Source of the DNA: Mycoplasma haemofelis str. Langford 1
GTDB taxonomy: Bacteria; Bacillota_I; Bacilli_A; Mycoplasmatales; Mycoplasmoidaceae
Direction of reading: 5' to 3'
NCBI RefSeq assembly: GCF_000200735.1
Contig: NC_014970.1
Coordinates: 248,001-312,000 of the forward strand
DNA length: 64,000 nt
Numbering within the stretch: position 1 is the stretch's first letter; each line of letters starts with the position of its first letter. Both the position numbers and the translations under genes were made by a program. Below the pieces are notes generated by a model that was given only the letters and a program-made list of their open reading frames with translations, did no database searches and was not told where the DNA came from. Positions 10,184-20,639 of the stretch are shown piece by piece.

Positions 10184-10864
10184 ATGACTTCTGTAGCTAA
10201 AGTAGCATCAGGAGTTGCTGCCGCGAGTACCGCTTCCGCCGGAGGAATTTACTTTGGCACTGATCTATTTAAATCCTCCAACCTTCCTAAAAAGGAGAAA
10301 GTCTCTTCTCTTTTAAAAACTACCAACCCAGAACGTCGATTAATAACTGCCACCGAACTTTCTGATTCTAATTGAAAGATTACTTGGAAGCTATATAGGG
10401 AGAGAAGTAAGAATGTAGAGAAGGATATTTGAGGCTTGGATGGCTGAAGTAAGCCAACATCCGATGTTCAATTAGAAAATACTATTCAATCCTTTATTGA
10501 TGCTTGTTCTTCCAAACAAGATCTAGAGGTCGTTGATGCTAATGATGATCTCTATAAGCAAGTCTTGGATTTCTGTACTAGAGAGACATTAGTTAAGGAT
10601 TTGGTTTCTGAGACTAGTGGAAAGACTTCTCTAGTAGGTACTGATGATTCTGCCGGTTGAAATAATGCTTGGAAGGCTTATAAGGATAGTCATAGCGGGA
10701 AGGATGGAACAGATACTTGAACTTTAACCGATTGAACAACCAAGAAGGAAAAGGCAGAGGCTCCACAAACTTTCAAAGATGCTTGCAGTAAAAAATTGGA
10801 GACAAAGACTGGGGATAAGAAACACGTGGATTACGTGAACTTTATAGGTTGGTGCACTAAGTAA
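10184..10864 (+). CDS. Family A mosaic: alpha N-terminus, KTGDK C-terminus
   Basis: 226 aa. The front is alpha (AAASTASAGGIYFGTDLF), but the end 'LETKTGDKKHVDYVNF' to 'GWCTK' matches the gamma genes 13651 and 17818. Module 1 is 'FIDACSSKQ' to 'DFCTRETLVKDLV', with Phe before Cys. This mixture supports domain exchange between paralogs. Confidence 0.9.
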
Positions 10865-10866
10865 TT

Positions 10867-11562
10867 GTGACTCCAGCAACTAAGATAGCATCCGCTATCG
10901 CCGCGGCCAGCACAGCTTCAGCTGGAGGAATTTACTTCGGAACTGATTTACTTAAGAAAAGCTCCAAGGAGGTAAAGAGCACCATCGCCTCTTTGATTCA
11001 AAAGAGTAATCCCGAGAAGAGGCTACTTACTTCTTCCACGCAGCCTTCCGATAAAGCTTGAAAGGATGCTTGAGCTAAGTACAGAAATCAAAATAAAGAA
11101 TCTAACTCTTGAGGCATCTCATCTTGAACTAAGACTAATTCTGACGTTCAAGGAGATGCTGATGCTCCCAATGACTTTATCTCTAAGTGTGCTTCTCAGA
11201 GTAGTTTGGAAGTCCTTAATACTGATGATTCTGCGTATAAAGAGGTGCTTAGTTATTGCACTAGAGACACATTAATTAAAGATCTGATTTCCGGTTCTAA
11301 GAGACTTCTGGTTAATTCTGGAAACGAGGACTCTGAAGCATGAAATACAGCTTGGAAAGCATATAAAGCTAAGAATACCGGCAATCAACAAGCTCAGGAT
11401 AAGTGGGCTTTGGGGGATTGAAATTCTCAAAGTAGTCAGGGAACTGCTCCCACCACTTTCAAGCAGAAGTGCGTAGATAAGTCTTCTTCCAATGCTTACT
11501 CCCAATCCTCTTTAGTGGAGGATTATGAGTTGGTACTAGAGTGATGTACCACTAACGTATAG
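10867..11562 (+). CDS. Family A mosaic: alpha N-terminus, beta-type C-terminus, GTG start
   Basis: 231 aa from GTG, three bases after the preceding TAA; the translated start 'TPATKIASAIAAASTASAGG' aligns with alpha genes that use ATG. Module 1 ends 'SYCTRDTLIKDLI' followed by 'KRLLVNS', and the end 'SSLVEDYELVLEWCTTNV' is that of beta genes such as 8782. One of the clearest N/C mosaics in the window. Confidence 0.88.
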
Positions 11563-11564
11563 AT

Positions 11565-12257
11565 ATGACTTCTTCTACTTTAGTTAAAGGAGCTTTAGGA
11601 TTAGGTGCAGCAAGTGCTACCGCCACAGGAGTAGCTTATGCTAATGGAGTCTTTTCCGCTTCTGAAGAATTGATTTCGAAATTAATCAAGACTTCTAGAC
11701 CAGATAAGAGAGAAATAACTGCTACAGATGGGAATGATGCCAATTGGAAGGAAGCTTGGAAGCGATATAGGGAAGATAATAGGGATAAGAATCCTAATGA
11801 GGATTTGTGGAGATTGGAAGGATGAACTAAGCCAGCTTCTGGAAATATAGATAACACCACTCCGGCTATCTCTTCCTTCATAAGTGAATGTAAATCTAGG
11901 TTATCTCATAAGGCGTCAGGAATTGAAGATGCTTCCTATAAGGAAGTTCTTAGGTACTGTACTCGTGATACCTTGGTGAAGGATCTAATAATTGAGAATA
12001 TTGCAAAAGATGGAAAGCAGTTACTTCAAGATGGAGATACCGAGGGCTGAAATTCTGCTTGACAACGATATGTGGATGCGAATAAGGTAAAGGAGAAAGG
12101 TAAGGATAAGTGGAAATTATCGGATTGAGGAAGCACTAGTTCTGACACAACTATCTCCACTAACTTCAAGAATACATGTGGATCCAAGTCTACTTCTAAA
12201 GCCCACACGATTGATAATGAGGACTACAAGGATGTAGTTTCTTGGTGCACTAAATAG
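11565..12257 (+). CDS. Family A-gamma protein
   Basis: 230 aa. Gamma N-terminus (GLGAASATATGVAYANG) and 'LIKTSRPDKREIT'. Module 1 'FISECKSRLSHK' to 'RYCTRDTLVKDLI'; module 2 'FKNTCGSKSTSKAHTIDN' to 'VVSWCTK', the AHTIDN C-type of 2173. The last Trp is TGG. Confidence 0.9.
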
Positions 12258-12259
12258 CT

Positions 12260-12958
12260 ATGACAACTGCAGCTAAAGTAGCTTCGGGAGTTGCTGCTGC
12301 AAGTACCGCTTCCGTCGGAGGAATTTACTTTGGAACAGATTTATTTAATCAACAGTCTAAGTCTCTCAAAAGGACGGTTTCTTCTTTATTACGGGAGAAG
12401 AATCCAGAGAAGAGATTAATAAATCCCTCTGTTGCTGTCGGAGATAAGGCGTGGAAGGAAGCTTGGAGCCGGTATAGAAATGCAAATAAAACTACTAATC
12501 CTTGAGGAGTTACAGGATGAAGTCAAACTTCAGAAACGGTAAATTCCGATACTGCAGCTCCAGAAGACTTTATTTCTAAGTGCTCAACCAAGAGCGCTTT
12601 GGAAGTTTCTGGAACCGAGGATTCTATATATAACGAGGTTCTAAGTTACTGTACGAGAGCTACTTTAGTAAGTGATTTAATTTCGGAGAATAATAGAAAT
12701 AGGAAGATACTAAAGTCAACTGATCAGAATCAAGAGGGAGATTGAAAGAAGGTGTGGGATGTTTATAAATCTAAAAATTCCAATAAGGCCAAGGATGGAG
12801 ATGTTTGAAAGCTACAAGGTTGAGAGGCTAAGCACTCTGGAGATACCCTCCCCGACAACTACAAAACTACTTGTGATTCCAAGATTGTAGAAGAGGTCTT
12901 TAAATTAGATGATCAGAGATATTTGAATGTCCTGAGTTGATGTACTGTGGAAGGGTAA
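12260..12958 (+). CDS. Family A-alpha protein
   Basis: 232 aa. Alpha N-terminus with one Val for Ala (STASVGGIYFGTDLF). Module 1 'FISKCSTKSALEV' to 'SYCTRATLVSDLI'; module 2 'YKTTCDSKIVEEVFKLDD' to 'VLSWCTVEG'. Both halves pair best with 8096, so these two appear to be undivided duplicates. Confidence 0.9.
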
Positions 12959-12961
12959 TGT

Positions 12962-13648
12962 ATGTCTGTTTCTCTTTCGTCTAAGTTAGCTTTAGGTTCT
13001 TTAGCTGGGGGATCCGCAATAGGTGGAGGTATTTTAGTTGGTTCTAAGTATCTTGGAGAAGACTCTAAGAAGTCAGTTCTTTCAGCTTTATTGAAAGAAA
13101 AGAATCCAGAGAAGCGTTTTATTTCAAAAGACGACTCTTCTTCTGGTGCCTTTTGAAAAGCAGCATGAAAGAATTACTTGACTTCTAGCAGTAACTCCTG
13201 ATCTCTAAATATAGAGGGAGTTAAGAAGGATGGTACAGACACACCTCCATCTTCTTTTGTAGATAAGTGTGTTGAAAAAAGCGGAGAGCTGGTGGAGAAT
13301 GAAAAGGATCCCCTGTATTCTCAAGTTTTAAGTTACTGTACAAGGGATACCTTAATTAAGGATCTGGTTACAGAAAATGCCTCTAAGAGGTTCTTGGATG
13401 TAGCTTCTGGAAAAGATACTTCCCAGTGGAAGACATCTTGAGATTCCTATAAATCCAAGAATGAAAATAAAACCACCAGAAAGGACAAGTGAAATCTTAC
13501 GGATTGACAAGAAAAGCAAGGTCAGAACGATGTTCCTGAGTCTTTTAAGAGTAAGTGTACAGAGAAGTCTTCTATAAATGCTTATTCTGGATCTTCCTTG
13601 GTGGAGGACTATGGCTTTGTATTAGATTGGTGCACTACTAATGCATAG
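12962..13648 (+). CDS. Family A-beta protein, LASC lost
   Basis: 228 aa. Beta N-terminus in which the cysteine is replaced: 'GSLAGGSAIGGGILVGSKYLG'. That argues against a general lipoprotein role for the type. Module 1 ends 'SYCTRDTLIKDLV', module 2 'SSLVEDYGFVLDWCTTNA'. It begins a beta-gamma-alpha-gamma'-B series that recurs from 17129. An out-of-frame ATG at 12958 overlaps the previous stop and was not used. Confidence 0.9.
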
Positions 13649-13650
13649 AT

Positions 13651-14337
13651 ATGACTTCTTCTTTATTGCCTAAAGTTGCTTTAGGATTGGGTGCTGCAAG
13701 TGCTACTGCAGCGGGAGCAGCTTATGCCGGCGGAGCCTTCTCTCCATCTGGGGAATTGATTTCTAAGTTAATTAAGACTGCGAATCCAGATAAGAGAGAA
13801 ATAACTTCTACAAGTGGAGAGGATACCAATTGGAAGGAAGCTTGGAAGCGGTATAGACAGGATAATAAATCTAAGAATACTGGGGAGGATGTTTGAAAGT
13901 TGAAGGATTGGCAAAAGCCTGAAGCTGGTACCATCAACAATGATGTAGCGGCACCCACTTCCTTTATTGACGAATGTAAATCTCGCTTATCTAAGAAGGT
14001 CTCCGGAACTGAATCTGATCTTTACAAGGAGGTATTAAAGTACTGTGTTAGAGATACTCTTGTAAGTGATTTAGTATCTGAAACTACTGGAAAGACTTCT
14101 TTAGTGGATGTTGAAGATTCCACTAATTGAGACAGGGTATGGAATCTTTATAAGACTCACAATAATGGAAAGGAGAATGGACAAGATACTTGAGCTTTAA
14201 ATGATTGGAAGCAGGAGAAAGAAAAGCCAAATGCACCACAGTCTTTCAAAACGGCGTGCAAGAATAAATTAGCTACCAAGACTGGGGATAAGTCCCACCC
14301 AGATTACCTTAATTTCCTATCTTGGTGTACTAAGTAA
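13651..14337 (+). CDS. Family A-gamma protein with KTGDK C-terminus
   Basis: 228 aa. Gamma N-terminus (GLGAASATAAGAAYAGG). Module 1 'FIDECKSRLSKKV' to 'KYCVRDTLVSDLV', with CVR for CTR; then 'TGKTSLVDVEDS'. Module 2 'FKTACKNKLATKTGDK' to 'FLSWCTK'. Its counterpart 17818 matches along the whole length, and 10184 only at the C-terminus. Confidence 0.9.
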
Positions 14338-14339
14338 CG

Positions 14340-15032
14340 ATGACTACCGCCTTTAAAGCAGCATCCACTTTTGCCGCTGCGGGAACTGCTACAGCAGGCG
14401 GAATTTATTTTGGAACCGATATCTTTAAGGAAAAGGTCGTCACTAAGAAGACCATAGCTTCTTTACTGAGAGAGAAGTATCCCCAAAAGAGACTTATTAG
14501 CTCCAGTTCTGTTTCTGATCTAGATTGAAAGAAGGCGTATAAGACTTATAGAGAGGAAAATAAGGAGAGAAATAAAGGCCAAGACACTTGGAAGTTAGAT
14601 GGGTGGGATAGACCTTCAGAAGTACAAGAGGTAGATACAACTGCGGAATTCATATCTAGATGTAATTCCAATAAGCTTGTGGAAGTGGAGGGAGAGCAGG
14701 ATCCCCTTTACAAGCAAGTTCTTCGGTACTGTACCAGAGATACTCTAGTTAAGGATTTAATTGAGGAGAGTTCTGGAAAGAGACTTCTAAATAGTACAGA
14801 CGGACAAGATACCGAGGCGTGGAACACAGCTTGAGGAGTTTATAAGACTAATAATAACGTTTCTGGGAAGGACAAAGACACTTGAGAGTTTAGTGATTGA
14901 TCTGAAAAGAAGGGTGGAGATACTTTGCCACAAGGATTCAAAACTAAGTGTGATGAAAAGGCTAAGGTACCAGCTTTTGAGTTAGAGAACGAGAATTACA
15001 AGAACGTGTTGGCTTGGTGTACTAAGGATTAG
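14340..15032 (+). CDS. Family A-alpha protein
   Basis: 230 aa. N-terminus MTTAFKAASTFAAAGTAT then 'GGIYFGTDIFKEK'. Module 1 'FISRCNSNKLVEV' to 'RYCTRDTLVKDLI'; module 2 'FKTKCDEKAKVPAFELEN' to 'NVLAWCTKD'. The last 30 bp plus the intergenic bases and the next start are nearly identical to 19882-19960. The paralog 18516 corresponds over its full length. Confidence 0.9.
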
Positions 15033-15070
15033 GCGTTATGGCTATTTCTCCATTTTTTACTAAAGCAGCT
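14992..15070 (+). repeat. 79-bp segment crossing a gene border, copy 1
   Basis: Matches 19882-19960 with three mismatches. It covers the end of one gene, the 5-bp spacer and the first 11 codons of the next. Two mismatches are silent, TGG/TGA for Trp and TGT/TGC for Cys; the third is in the spacer. Confidence 0.85.
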
Positions 15071-15724
15071 CTAGGGGTGGGTGCTGCAAGTGCTACTGCA
15101 GCAGGAGCAGCTTATGCTAGTGGAGTATTTTCCCCATCCGACGAGAAGAAGGAATTGATTTCTAAACTTATAAAGACCACTAACCCAGATAAGCGAATAA
15201 TAATTGCTTCTAGTGGAGATGATCCTCATTGAAAGGAGGCTTGGAAGCGATATAGAGAGGACAATTCTCCTGATAGTGATGTTTGGAAATTGAAGAACTG
15301 AAATAAGTCTAGTACTCCGGTAACTTCTTCCGAAACAGCACTTTCCAACTTTATGAGTGAATGTGCTTCTAGACTATCTCTTGAGATTTCTGGAGTTGAA
15401 TCTAATCTTTATAAGGAGGTATTGAAGTATTGCACAAGAGATACTCTAGTTGAGGATTGAGTTAAAGAGTCTGGTAAGTCTTTGAGAGTGAAAGGAGATG
15501 GCAAGAGTCAAGAATGAAAGGATTTGTGAACTAAATATAGGACGGCCAACAAGGATAAAGATCAAGGGAAGGATGAATGGGGAATATTCAAGAAAAAGTG
15601 GACAGATATAACCACAGAAGATGCTCCTTCTGAGTTCAGAGATAAGTGTGAAACGGAGTCTAAGTTAAAGTCCGCATTACTGAGCGAGGATTCTGTGCAG
15701 AAGGTTTTAGCTTATTGTATCTAG
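15038..15724 (+). CDS. Family A gamma' protein with B-like C-terminus
   Basis: 228 aa. Starts MAISPFFTKAALG, then the gamma segment 'GAASATAAGAAYASG'. Module 1 'FMSECASRLSLEI' to 'KYCTRDTLVEDWVKES', where 'DW' recalls family B. Module 2 has 'WGIFKKKWTD', 'FRDKCETESKLK' and ends 'KVLAYCI', unlike any other A gene except 19928. A B gene follows directly. Confidence 0.9.
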
Positions 15725-15727
15725 TAA

Positions 15728-16360
15728 ATGAATCCCATAGCTTTGAAAGGTGCGGCGGGTGCTTTAGGGATGGCAACGGTTGCTGGCGTTGTTAAGATGA
15801 GCGTCGGTTCTTCCACATCTCCACAACTTATATCTTCATTATTAGAAAAGAACCACCCAGATAAGAGGCTTCTCTTCAAAGCTAGGGGAGCTAACAGTCC
15901 CGATTGAAAAAGAGCTTGACAAAGGTATGTGGCATCACACTCAGGAACAAGAAAGAATCCTTTTTCGGTATCCTTATCTAGCTCTAGTAATGGGGATGCA
16001 CCCGTTCCGTTTATGGAAAAATGCGAGGCTTTATTTAAGGAGAAGGTTCAGAGTGTGGATGATGATAAGTATGAGCAAGCACTTGAATATTGTACTCGTG
16101 ATACTTTAGTATCCGATTTTGTATGAACTTCTGGAAAGCAGTTGGCTGGAGATGGAGAGTTAGCTTCCCTATGGAAGAAGTATTTTGAAAGTAGTGATGA
16201 TTTTTGGAATCTTAAGAGTGGCAAGAGTGCATCAGATATGCATAACAACTTCAAGACTAAGTGTTCTAAGGAGTTTGAAGTAAAGACTGGAGATGCGAAG
16301 CACCCGTCTGTTAGTCGAGTAATAAATTACTGTTCCAAAGATAGACCTAAAGAAAGTTAA
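15728..16360 (+). CDS. Family B four-cysteine surface-type protein
   Basis: 210 aa. MNPIALKGAAGALG, then 'VVKMSVGSS' and 'NHPDKRLLFKARGA'. Module 1 'FMEKCEALFKEKV' to 'EYCTRDTLVSDFVW'; module 2 'FKTKCSKEFEVKTGDAKH' to 'VINYCSKDRPKES'. It ends this transcript: the next gap is 106 bp. Nearly all segments match 20640, its counterpart in the duplicated block. Confidence 0.9.
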
Positions 16361-16466
16361 GTATTTTCGGCTTTATAAGACCCTTCATTTTCATAGAGTT
16401 AACATAGTTACAAAAAGAATTTATACGTCCTGTAAATCAACTTAATGGCTCCGACCCTTTTCACTT
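16361..16466. promoter_or_regulatory. Internal gap in the plus run, probable promoter
   Basis: 106 bp between two plus genes, much longer than the usual 2-15 bp. 'TTTATAC' near 16420 could be a -10 element. No stem followed by a T-run is evident for the upstream gene. It sits inside the duplicated-block boundary, so it may mark a junction. Confidence 0.3.
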
Positions 16467-17129
16467 ATGTCATTATCTACCCTAGTTAAGGGAACTGTCG
16501 GAGCTGGAGCTGTTGGAACCACTGTTGCCGGAGCGGCTTATGCAGGTGGTTTTTTCGATAAAGAAAGTAAAACGGAGGCCGTTTCATCCCTTCTAAAAAT
16601 ATTTAATCCTAATAAAAGATTCATAACTACCTCAGAAGGCTCCGACTCCCACTGAAAGGCCAATTGAGATCAGTATAAGAAGGATAAGGATATCTGGAAA
16701 TTAAAGGATCGAAATAAATCAAGTTCTTCTGACGAGAATGCTCCTTCTTATTTCATTAGCGAATGTCAAACTAGGAGGTCTAGTCAGGTAAGTGGAGCGG
16801 AGTCAGATCTTTATAAAGAGGTTTTAAGGTATTGTACTAGGGATACTTTAGTTAAGGATTTAATATCCGAGAATGCAACTGGAAGGAGGTTGTTGCTTTC
16901 TTCCGATGATAAGACTATATGACAGCCTGTATGGGACGATTATAAAACTAAGTACGCTAATTCAGCAGATGCTTGGTCTTTAGAGCAGTGAGATACCAAG
17001 AAGTCGGAGAGTGACGTACCGGAGGTTTTTAAGCAAGCATGTTCTAAGAAATCAGAAGAACCATCTTTTAAGGTGGGAGATGAGAAGTATCAGAATGTAT
17101 TAACTTGATGCACCACAGATAAGAAGTAA
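16467..17129 (+). CDS. Family A-gamma protein
   Basis: 220 aa, shorter because the first inter-module linker is reduced ('DQYKKDKDIWKLKDRNK', with Arg where Trp is usual). N-terminus 'GAGAVGTTVAGAAYAGG'. Module 1 'FISECQTRRSSQV' to 'RYCTRDTLVKDLI'; module 2 'FKQACSKKSEEPSFKVGD' to 'VLTWCTTDKK'. Stop and the next ATG overlap (TAATG). Confidence 0.88.
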
Positions 17130-17815
17130 TGTCCCTCCCTTTAACGACCAAAGTTGCCTTAGGATCTTTAGCTTCATGTTCTGTAGTGGGAGGAGGCATC
17201 TTGATGGGTTCCAATTTTTTTGGAAAAGATCAAGAAAAGACATCTTTGTCCTCTCTTATGAAGACGAAGAATCCAGAGAAGCGTCTCATCTCGAGATCTG
17301 TTTCCGGATCAGATGCTACTTGGAAGGTCGCTTGAAAGCGTTATCTAGACTCTAATAGTAATGCTTGGGCTTTAACTATAGGAACTGTCAAGAAGGACGG
17401 TAATGATGAAGCGCCCGCCGCCTTCTTAAATAAGTGCGCTGAGAATAGTGATGCACTCATAGAGAATGAAAGGGATCCTCTTTATTCTCAAGTCTTGAGT
17501 TATTGCACTAGGGACACTTTAATTAAGGACTTGATTTCTGAGAGTGGTTCCAGAAGGTTTTTGGACGGAACTTCCGGAAAAGATACTGCAGAATGGAAGG
17601 CCGCTTGAGAAGCTTATAAATCTAAGAATACAAATAAGGAGGATAAGCAGGACAAGTGGTCTCTATCAGATTGAAAAGACAAACATTCTCAAGAGGAGGC
17701 CCTTGATTCTTTCAAGAATAAGTGTACCGAGAAGTCTTCTATAAATGCTTATTCCCAATCTTCGTTGGTTGAGGATTATGGGTTGGTATTAGATTGATGC
17801 ACCATTAAGGCATAA
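17129..17815 (+). CDS. Family A-beta protein with lipobox-like LASC
   Basis: 228 aa. 'ALGSLASCSVVGGGILMGS' repeats the LASC of 8782. A T7 run (17215-17221) lies in the codons after the hydrophobic stretch. Module 1 'FLNKCAENSDALI' to 'SYCTRDTLIKDLI', module 2 'FKNKCTEKSSINAYSQ' to 'VLDWCTIKA'. Counterpart of 12962, with closely similar C-terminus. Confidence 0.9.
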
Positions 17816-17817
17816 GT

Positions 17818-18513
17818 ATGATTTCTTCTTCATTAACTAAAGGAATTCTGGGGACGGGCGCAGCAAGTACTACTGCTGTGGGGGCTGCTTATGCTAGTGG
17901 AGCTTTTTCTTCATCAGAAGAGAAGAGAGAACTCATTTCTAAATTAATAGGTATTTCCAATCCAGAAAGGAGGATAATAACCGCCAAAGTTGGGTCTGAT
18001 CCTTATTGAAAGGAGTCTTGGAAGCTATATAGAGAGAGCAATAAGAATAAGAATGTTGGAGAGGATCTTTGGGGGTTGAAGGATTGGAAAAAGCCCGAAA
18101 CTGATACTATCAACAATGATGTAGAGGCTCCCTCTTCCCTCATGGAAGAATGCGATTCTCGTTTATCTAGTGAGGTTTCGGGTATTGAGTCTGATCTTTA
18201 TAAGGAGGTATTAAGGTACTGTACTAGAGATACTCTAGTAAGTGATTTGGTATCTGAAACCGTTGGAAAGACTTCGTTGGTGGATGTTGATGATTCAGCA
18301 AGTTGAAATAAGGTGTGGAATCTTTATACGACTCACAATAACGGAAAAGGCAAAGATCAAGATGTTTGATCTTTGAATGATTGGGATAAAGAGAAAGGAA
18401 AGCCTGATGCGCCACGGTCTTTCAAGACAGCTTGTAAGAATAAATTAACAACCAAGACGGGAGATAAGACTCATCCCGATTACATCAACTTCCTATCTTG
18501 ATGTACTAAGTAG
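17818..18513 (+). CDS. Family A-gamma protein with KTGDK C-terminus
   Basis: 231 aa. 'GTGAASTTAVGAAYASG' then 'LIGISNPERRIITAK'. Module 1 'LMEECDSRLSSEV' to 'RYCTRDTLVSDLV', 'GKTSLVDVDDS'; module 2 'FKTACKNKLTTKTGDK' to 'FLSWCTK'. Full-length counterpart of 13651; the last Trp is TGA here and TGG there. Confidence 0.9.
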
Positions 18514-18515
18514 TA

Positions 18516-19217
18516 GTGACTACAACTTTAAAGGCTGCGTCAACTTTCGCTGCAGCAGGGACGGCCGCTGCTGGGGGAGTTTATTTTGGAACCGATATCT
18601 TTAAAGAAAAGAATACCGTTACTAAAAGAACAATAGCTTCCCTGCTTAGGGAGAAGCACCCCCAAAAGAGACTTATTAGTTCAGATTCTATTTCGGATCC
18701 CGATTGAAGGAAGGCCTACAAGCTTTATAGAGAGGAAAATAAAGATAGAGATAAGGGGCAAGATACTTGAAAGTTAGATAGTTGGACTAGGCCGTCCGAA
18801 GTATCTCAAGAGGTAGATGCAACTTCGGAATTTATATCTAAATGCAATTCCAGCAAATTGTTGGAGGTGTCTGGGGAGTTGGATTCCCTTTATCAACAAG
18901 TTCTTAAGTATTGCACTAGGGATACTTTAGTTAAGGATTTAATCTCAGAGAGTTCTGGAAAGAGACTTCTAAGTAGTTCAGAAGGTCAGGACGCTGAAGC
19001 ATGAAGTAAAGTTTGGGACGCTTACAAGACTCAAAATAATGTCGATGGAAAGGGGAAGGACGTTTGGGAGTTTAGTGACTGATCAGAGAAGAAGTCGGGA
19101 ACTGATTTGCCTAAAGATTTCAAGACTAAATGTGATGAAAAGGCCAAACTTCCCACTTTCACACTAGAAAACGAGAACTATAGGAATGTTCTTTCTTGAT
19201 GCACAACCGACAAGTAG
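18516..19217 (+). CDS. Family A-alpha protein, GTG start
   Basis: 233 aa from GTG, two bases after the previous stop; 'TTTLKAASTFAAAGTAA' aligns with MTTAFKAASTFAAAG of 14340. 'GVYFGTDIFKEK' follows. Module 1 'FISKCNSSKLLEV' to 'KYCTRDTLVKDLI'; module 2 'FKTKCDEKAKLPTFTLEN' to 'VLSWCTTDK'. Confidence 0.88.
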
Positions 19218-19232
19218 ATCACTAATCATTTT

Positions 19233-19922
19233 GTGGGCATTTCGACTTTAGGGAAAGTAACGCTTGGATTATCTACAGGAGCAACAGCTACCGCGGGTGC
19301 TGTGTATTTTGGAACTGACTTATTTAAGGAGGAGATAAGTAAAAGAACTATATCCTCCTTACTTAGAGAGAAGAATCCTGAGAAGAGACTCATTATTGCC
19401 GCACCGCCTTCCGATAAAGCTTGAAAGGATGCTTGAGCCAATTATCGGAATGAAAATAAGGATTCCAATCCTTGGGGAATCAAGACTTGATCTAAGATAA
19501 CTCAGGATGTTCAAAGTGGAGATAATGCTCCTGATGATTTTGTTTCTAAATGTGCTACCCAAACGATTCTAGAGGTTCCTAATGAGAAGGATTCTTTATA
19601 TGTAGAGGTTCTTAAGTACTGCACTAGGAATACTGTGGTTAGTGATTTAATTGCTGAAAATACCTCTAAGAAATTACTGAATGGAACTGGTGATCAAGAT
19701 TCTGGTGGATGAGCTGCTGCTTGGGAGGTTTACAGAACTCAAAATAAGGCCTCTAGTAAAACAAAGGATACTTGGGAATTTAGTGATTGAGATTCTAAGA
19801 AAGACAAGACAGAATTACCTACCGATTACAAGACCAAGTGCACTTCTCAAGCTAATGTTCCCGCATTTACATTAGATAACAAGAATTACAAGAACGTGTT
19901 GGCTTGATGCACTAAGGATTAG
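19233..19922 (+). CDS. Family A-alpha protein, GTG start, extra copy
   Basis: 229 aa from GTG at 19233, 15 bases after the previous stop. N-terminus 'GISTLGKVTLGLSTGATATAG', then 'AVYFGTDLFKEE'. Module 1 'FVSKCATQTILEV' to 'KYCTRNTVVSDLI'; module 2 'YKTKCTSQANVPAFTLDN' to 'VLAWCTKD'. It has no positional partner in the first block; its 3' end is nearly that of 14340. Confidence 0.87.
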
Positions 19923-19960
19923 GTGTTATGGCTATTTCTCCATTTTTTACTAAAGCAGCT
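19882..19960 (+). repeat. 79-bp segment crossing a gene border, copy 2
   Basis: Matches 14992-15070 with three mismatches across stop, spacer and next start. Such continuity indicates a DNA segment copied as a unit rather than convergence of protein ends. Confidence 0.85.
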
Positions 19961-20626
19961 TTAGGAATGGGTGCTGCAAGCGTTACTGCAGCGGGAGCAG
20001 CTTATGCTGGTGGAGTTTTTTCTCCATCTGAAGAGAAGGGGGAATTGATATCTAAATTAATCAAGACTGCTAATCCAGATAAGAGAGTGATAATTGCTAA
20101 AGCCGGAACTGATACCGACTGGAAGGAAGCTTGGAAGAGATATAGAGAGGATAATAGGGAGAAGAATCCAAAGGAGGACGTTTGGAAACTTGAAAGTTGA
20201 GTTAAGCCTACTAATTCCCAAATTACGAATGATGAAGAGGCTCCTGCTTATTTCATAAGCGCATGTACTTCCAGATTATCCCAGAAGGTTTCTGATGTTA
20301 AATCCTCCCTATATAAGGAAGTATTGGAATACTGTACAAGAGATACTCTGGTAGAGGATTGAGTGAAGGATTCTGGTAAGTCTTTAAGGGAGAAAGGAGA
20401 TGGTAGCAGCAGTGAATGGAAGGCTTTGTGAACTAAGTATAGAGAGGCTAATAAGAATAAAAATACTAGTCAGGATGAGTGAGGAATATTCAAGAAACAA
20501 TGGACAGATATAACTGTGGAAGATGCTCCTACCGAATTTAGGGATAAATGCGAAACAGAATCCAAGCTAAAGGCAGGTAAGTCTAGCGAAGATTCTGTGA
20601 AGAGAGTTCTGGCCTACTGCATTTAG
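19928..20626 (+). CDS. Family A gamma' protein with B-like C-terminus
   Basis: 232 aa. MAISPFFTKAALG start as in 15038, 'GAASVTAAGAAYAGG'. Module 1 'FISACTSRLSQKV' to 'EYCTRDTLVEDWVKDS'; module 2 'WGIFKKQWTD', 'FRDKCETESKLKAG', end 'RVLAYCI'. A B gene follows after 13 bp, as in copy 1. Confidence 0.9.
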
Positions 20627-20639
20627 TAGAAGTTAAAAA

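Larger units (their letters stand above)
12962..16360 (+). repeat. Duplicated block, copy 1 (beta-gamma-alpha-gamma'-B)
   Basis: Five genes in the order A-beta, A-gamma, A-alpha, gamma' (MAISPFF start), B. The order recurs at 17129-21269 with one extra alpha gene. Each gene is closest to its positional counterpart, and near-identity crosses gene borders. Confidence 0.75.

Noticed and set aside
12958..12960. ATG at 12958 overlapping the previous stop
   Set aside because: It is out of frame with the conserved MSVSLSSK start at 12962.
17215..17221. T7 run as a phase-variation switch
   Set aside because: Runs of 6-7 T or A are common in this AT-rich sequence and also occur at 15053 and 3795, so no special meaning can be given.
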